Assembly (NCBI RefSeq): GCF_008369405.1
Contig: NZ_VSJJ01000003.1
Coordinates: forward strand, 62,001 to 126,000
Length of the DNA stretch: 64,000 nt
Origin: Streptococcus cristatus
Lineage (GTDB): Bacteria > Bacillota > Bacilli > Lactobacillales > Streptococcaceae
Reading direction: 5' to 3'
Below are positions 60,752 to 64,000 of the stretch, piece after piece; positions within the stretch are counted from its first letter, which is position 1, and each line of letters begins with the position of its first letter. The translations under genes and the position numbers were made by a program. Under the pieces are notes generated by a model. It was not told the DNA's origin. It made no database searches and was given only the letters and a program-made list of their open reading frames with translations.

Positions 60752-61801
60752 ATGGTAGAATTAGGAATTTCAACATTTTGTGAAACAACTGCTCTGGAAG
60801 CGACTGGGTAGATTTACAGTCATGATGAACGCATTCGGTAGCTGGTAGCAGAGATTGAGCTGGCAGACAAGATAGGGCTGGACGTATATGGTATTGGAGA
60901 GCATCACCGAGAGGATTTTTCCGTCTCTGCACCGGAGATTGTGCTGGCGGCTGGTGCGGTCAAGACAGAGAAGATTCGCTTGACTAGTGCTGTCAGTGTC
61001 TTGTCGAGCTTGGATCCTATCCGAGTCTACCAGCAGTATGCGACGATTGATGCTTTGTCAAATGGCAGAGCAGAGGTCATGGCTGGCCGTGGATCTTTTA
61101 TCGAGTCCTTTCCGCTCTTTGGCTATGACTTGAAGGATTATGAAGAGCTTTTTGATGAAAAGCTGGATCTGCTCCTCTATGCCAGTGCCGAGACGCGGTT
61201 GAATTGGGAGGGCAAGCTGACGCAGACTATTGACAATCGGGAAGTCTACCCACGAGCGGTGCAAGAAACATTGCCAGTTTGGGTAGCGACGGGGGGCAAT
61301 GTCGAGTCCACCATTAAGGTAGCCCAGAAGGGCCTGCCAATTGCGTATGCCATTATCGGTGGACAGCCTAAGCGCTTCAAGCCCCTGCTGGATGCGTATC
61401 GCTGGATTGGGCAGGAAAGTGGGCACTCAGATGAGAAGTTGAAAATCGCTGCCCACTCTTGGGGCTGGGTCATGGAGGACAATGAGGAGGCGGTCCGGAC
61501 TTACTTCCATCCGACCAAGCAGGTAGTGGACGCTATCTCCAAGGACCGCCCTCACTGGCGGGAGATGACCTATGAGCAATACCTAGATCAGGTAGGGCCA
61601 GAGGGGGCCATGTTTGTAGGCAGTCCTGAAAAGGTCGCTCAGAAATTGATCAAGATGATAGAGGAGCTGGGACTGGACCGCTTCATGCTGCATCTGCCGT
61701 TGGGATCGCTTCCGCATGAGCAGGTTCTCCAGTCTATCGAACTCTTTGGCACCAAGGTTGCACCGCTTGTGCGGGAGTATTTTGCAGCTAAGGGTAAGTA
61801 A
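60752..61801 (+). pseudogene. LLM-class flavin-dependent monooxygenase with two amber codons
   Basis: A luciferase-like family frame of 349 sense and stop positions, interrupted by TAG at 60809-60811 (codon 20) and TAG at 60839-60841 (codon 30). Otherwise the frame is intact: MVELGISTF at the start, LDVYGIGEHHREDF near codon 45, GGNVESTIKVAQKGLPIAY near 185. The sequence context suggests Lys or Glu at codon 20 and Gln at codon 30. A GTG at 60941 could restart translation, but the product would lack the first beta strands. Most likely a decaying gene. Confidence 0.85.
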
Positions 61802-61887
61802 GATCGAAGTAGAGGTCTTTTGATAAAGATTGCCTATCTCTCCCATAGAAAATATATATCTTGTCTTTCTAAAAATAGTAAGAAAAA

Positions 61888-61945
61888 AAGGTTTTTCATC
61901 GAAAGCTGAAAAACCTTGGTAAAGCTAGCTCGAGCTAGCTTTTTT
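61888..61945 (+). terminator. Two tandem hairpins upstream of the UroD-like gene
   Basis: AAGGTTTTTCA (61888-61898) pairs with TGAAAAACCTT (61907-61917); then a 22-base palindrome AAAGCTAGCTC/GAGCTAGCTTT (61921-61942) with a T run. The second is a good terminator for the luciferase-like gene. Confidence 0.8.
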
Positions 61946-61993
61946 AATTTACTCTTATAAATATTTTTAATCGGGCTGATAGGAAATATATAT

Positions 61994-62022
61994 TTGGAAA
62001 GCTTACTTTTCAGTGATATGAT
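61994..62022 (+). promoter_or_regulatory. Promoter of the UroD-like gene
   Basis: TTGGAA (61994-61999), a 17-base spacer and extended -10 TGA-TATGAT (62014-62022). Confidence 0.7.
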
Positions 62023-62052
62023 AATAGCAATCAAATTGAAAAGGAGCAAGAT

Positions 62053-63051
62053 ATGTCTAAAAGAGAGTTGGTTTTAAAAGCTTTTAAGGGAGAAAAAGTT
62101 GATCGAGTACCAGTTGGTTTCTGGCATCACTTTACCAGCGAGGAGGAGTGGCTGGCTGGTTTTGGAAATCAGGCCATTATTGAGAAAAACCTGGCGGGCC
62201 ATCAAGCGTTTCTATCAGAAGTCAAGCCAGACTTTGTCAAGTTGATGAGCGATGGTTATTTTGCTTATCCTAACGAGCGCTTGAAAAAGGTCCAATCTAT
62301 CAAGGAGTTAGCAGATATTGAGCCTTTAGGCGCTGACCACCCTTGGATTAGTGAGCAGGTGGAGTTGGTTCAAAAGATTAGGGCTAGCTTCACAGAGGAC
62401 TTGGTCGCTATTTACAATATTTTTGCGCCGGTAACCTATTTCAAATGGCTGGTTGGCAAGGTCGCTGGAGGGGATGACATCATTGCAGATTTTCTAGCAG
62501 AGGATGCGGAAGTGACAAAGCGGGTGCTGGATGTAATTGCTCAAGATATTGCGGCTCTGACAGAACGCATTATCAAGGAAGCTGGTGCGGATGGAATCTA
62601 CCTCAGCGTTCAGAGCATTCAGGATGCGCGGGTGTCGGCTGAAGACTATAAGACTTTTATTGCTCCTAGTGAATTGGCGGTGCTGGAAGCAGCCAATGCA
62701 GCTGGCGGAGTAAATATTCTGCATATTTGTGGCTACGAAGGCGCGCGAAATGACGTTCATCTTTTCACAGATTATCCAGCTCAGGTTATTAACTGGGCAG
62801 TTGGACCAGAAGGCATCAGTTTGGCAGAAGGTCGCAAATTATTCGGCGGTCGGACTGTTCTTGGTGGCTTTGAAAATGGCAAGACTGGCCTGCTCTACAC
62901 GGGCAGTCAAGCGGCTATTCAAGACGAGACCAAGCGCTTGATAGCAGAGGCTGGCAAGGATGCTTTGATTATCGGGGCTGACTGCACCATCCCAAGTGAT
63001 ATTGATCCAGAGCGGATTGAGTGGGTTCGCCAAGCAGCGAGTTTAGCATAA
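62053..63051 (+). CDS. Uroporphyrinogen decarboxylase/cobalamin methyltransferase family protein
   Basis: 332 residues of the UROD/MtaA fold family: RELVLKAFKGEKVDRVPVGFW at the start, ADGIYLSVQSIQDARVS near 175-191 and HICGYEG near 221-227. Streptococci lack heme synthesis, so a true UroD role is unlikely; a methyltransferase or related role is more plausible. It is 15 bases upstream of an amino-acid ABC transporter gene with a GGAG Shine-Dalgarno, so an operon for uptake and processing of an amino acid or sulfur compound is inferred. Confidence 0.82.
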   Translation: MSKRELVLKAFKGEKVDRVPVGFWHHFTSEEEWLAGFGNQAIIEKNLAGHQAFLSEVKPDFVKLMSDGYFAYPNERLKKVQSIKELADIEPLGADHPWISEQVELVQKIRASFTEDLVAIYNIFAPVTYFKWLVGKVAGGDDIIADFLAEDAEVTKRVLDVIAQDIAALTERIIKEAGADGIYLSVQSIQDARVSAEDYKTFIAPSELAVLEAANAAGGVNILHICGYEGARNDVHLFTDYPAQVINWAVGPEGISLAEGRKLFGGRTVLGGFENGKTGLLYTGSQAAIQDETKRLIAEAGKDALIIGADCTIPSDIDPERIEWVRQAASLA

Positions 63052-63066
63052 AAAGGAGATGAAAGA

Positions 63067-63951
63067 ATGAGTAAGAAAAAATGGATTATCGGTGGAGTAG
63101 CTGTGATTGCTGTTGTCGTTGCGACTTATTTGGGACGGACCTTGACGGGGGCTTCATCCAGCAAGGCGAGTAGTTCGACATCAGGCAGTGATAAGGTCAC
63201 GACTTTAAAAGTATCTCATACGCAAAACTATGTTCCTTACGACTTTTTGGACGAAAAAGGCAAGTCAGATGGGTATGAAGTGGCTGTACTCAAGGCCATT
63301 GATGAAAAATTGCCAGATTATCAGTTCGAATATACTGGCACCAGTGACGAGGATCTTTTGATTGGTTTGGAATCTGGGAAATATGATATCGGAACCAAGG
63401 GAGCTTGGTACACCGAAGAGCGGGCTAAGAAGTTTATCATTCCAGAAAGTCCTATCGGAGCTAGTATCATCGGCTTCACCATTCGAAAAGCAGACGCAAA
63501 TAAATTTAAAAATATTGATGATTTTGCCAAAGAAAAAGGGAAATTGGTGCCGATTTCACCACAGAATGCTCAATGGACGGTGATTGAAGAGTATAACAAA
63601 AAGCACAGCGCTAGCCCAATTGAGTTGACCGCAGCAGAGTCTTTTCAGATAGCGGATGCCTATGCCTGGGTCTTGGAAGGTCGCTATGATGCCTTCTTTG
63701 ATATTAAATTGTCCTTTGAAAAAGCTGTCACAGACAAGGCAGGTTCCTACCATCAGTATGCGGACCAGTTGAGTTGGTTCCCTTATAAGGGTATCCCTAC
63801 TTATCCACTCATTCATAAAGATAAAAAGAATGAAGAGTTTGCCAAAGCCTATGAAAAGGCTATTAAAGAGCTGGAGAAAGATGGGACACTCTCTAAATTA
63901 TCGGAAAAATACTTTGGTGAAGATGTCTTTTCTTATGTAGATAAAGACTAA
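63067..63951 (+). CDS. Amino acid ABC transporter substrate-binding protein
   Basis: 294 residues of the SBP_bac_3 (polar amino acid/cystine) family: KVSHTQNYVPYDFLDEKGKSDGYEVAVLKAI (about 49-79) and the C-terminal NEEFAKAYEKAIKELEKDG block. The N-terminus has a hydrophobic segment (about 6-24) and a Ser-rich linker but no lipobox cysteine, so it is membrane anchored by that helix or cleaved, unlike most Gram-positive binding lipoproteins. The ligand is unknown. Confidence 0.9.
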   Translation: MSKKKWIIGGVAVIAVVVATYLGRTLTGASSSKASSSTSGSDKVTTLKVSHTQNYVPYDFLDEKGKSDGYEVAVLKAIDEKLPDYQFEYTGTSDEDLLIGLESGKYDIGTKGAWYTEERAKKFIIPESPIGASIIGFTIRKADANKFKNIDDFAKEKGKLVPISPQNAQWTVIEEYNKKHSASPIELTAAESFQIADAYAWVLEGRYDAFFDIKLSFEKAVTDKAGSYHQYADQLSWFPYKGIPTYPLIHKDKKNEEFAKAYEKAIKELEKDGTLSKLSEKYFGEDVFSYVDKD

Positions 63952-63972
63952 AAGCTGGAGAAAGGAGACCGT

Positions 63973-64000
63973 ATGGTCGTTTATGATTTGTCCCGTGTTT
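63973..64000 (+). CDS. Start of the next gene, probably the ABC transporter permease (partial)
   Basis: ATG at 63973 preceded by AAAGGAG, reading MVVYDLSRV to the window end, 21 bases after the binding-protein stop. Its identity as permease is inferred from the operon order. Confidence 0.45.

Noticed and set aside
61888-61917. Small RNA gene from the first of two tandem hairpins
   Set aside because: No promoter was seen in front of it; it is more simply part of a double terminator.

Overview
The window comes from a low-to-mid GC Firmicute and reads as an oral Streptococcus of the mitis/sanguinis/gordonii type. The evidence is four wall-anchored proteins with YSIRK-type signals and LPxTG sorting signals, the hrcA-grpE-dnaK-dnaJ order, rpoY-rnjA divergent from tsaB-rimI-tsaD, streptococcal dispersed repeats, and a histidine-utilisation cluster arranged as I recall it from S. 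pyogenes. The species is not fixed by the sequence alone. No rRNA, tRNA, CRISPR array, transposase or prophage gene was seen.

Region 1 (1-12960): the C-terminal part of a TPR-type regulator, then the minus-strand hut operon hutU-ftcD-fchA-fhs-hutD-permease-hutH-hutG, with hutI divergent. Together these convert histidine to glutamate and feed the formimino carbon into the folate pool. The hutI/hutU intergenic region holds two back-to-back promoters with a palindrome between them, and hutG has a consensus promoter of its own.

Region 2 (12961-22440): two tandem, paralogous, cell-wall subtilisin-like proteases. The first is interrupted by one amber codon just before its catalytic domain; the second is intact.

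Region 3 (22441-29690): a three-gene minus-strand cell-surface operon (GT2/GtrA glycosyltransferase, NAGPA-like protein, small membrane protein), a frameshifted sstT, an MscS channel, and a WYL regulator followed by GyrI-like and ClbS-like proteins.

Region 4 (29700-36390): the HrcA-controlled chaperone operon with two CIRCE elements. It carries extra genes: a small zinc-ribbon protein before dnaK and an AT-rich repeat-containing membrane protein between dnaK and dnaJ.

Region 5 (36400-45370): a GH85 endo-beta-N-acetylglucosaminidase and a double-GH20 StrH, both wall anchored. They and the first protease each have a cre-like (CcpA) site just downstream of the promoter, so they look like one carbon-controlled host-glycoprotein foraging set.

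Region 6 (45500-57100): GNAT protein, rnjA-rpoY, tsaB-rimI-tsaD, azlCD, a methyltransferase, a TipA-type MerR regulator with its own operator and a probable internal start, a broken NUDIX gene, DUF1697, a flavoprotein, an aldo/keto reductase and rpsO. Region 7 (57100-64000): yjdF with a probable riboswitch leader, glmS with an unusual hairpin between Shine-Dalgarno and start and two NagR-like sites, a small membrane-anchored protein between duplicated terminators, a luciferase-like monooxygenase pseudogene, a UroD-family protein, and the start of an amino-acid ABC transporter operon.

Four genes are visibly broken: the protease, sstT, NUDIX and the luciferase-like gene. Functions are family assignments made by eye from motifs and context; no database search was run.
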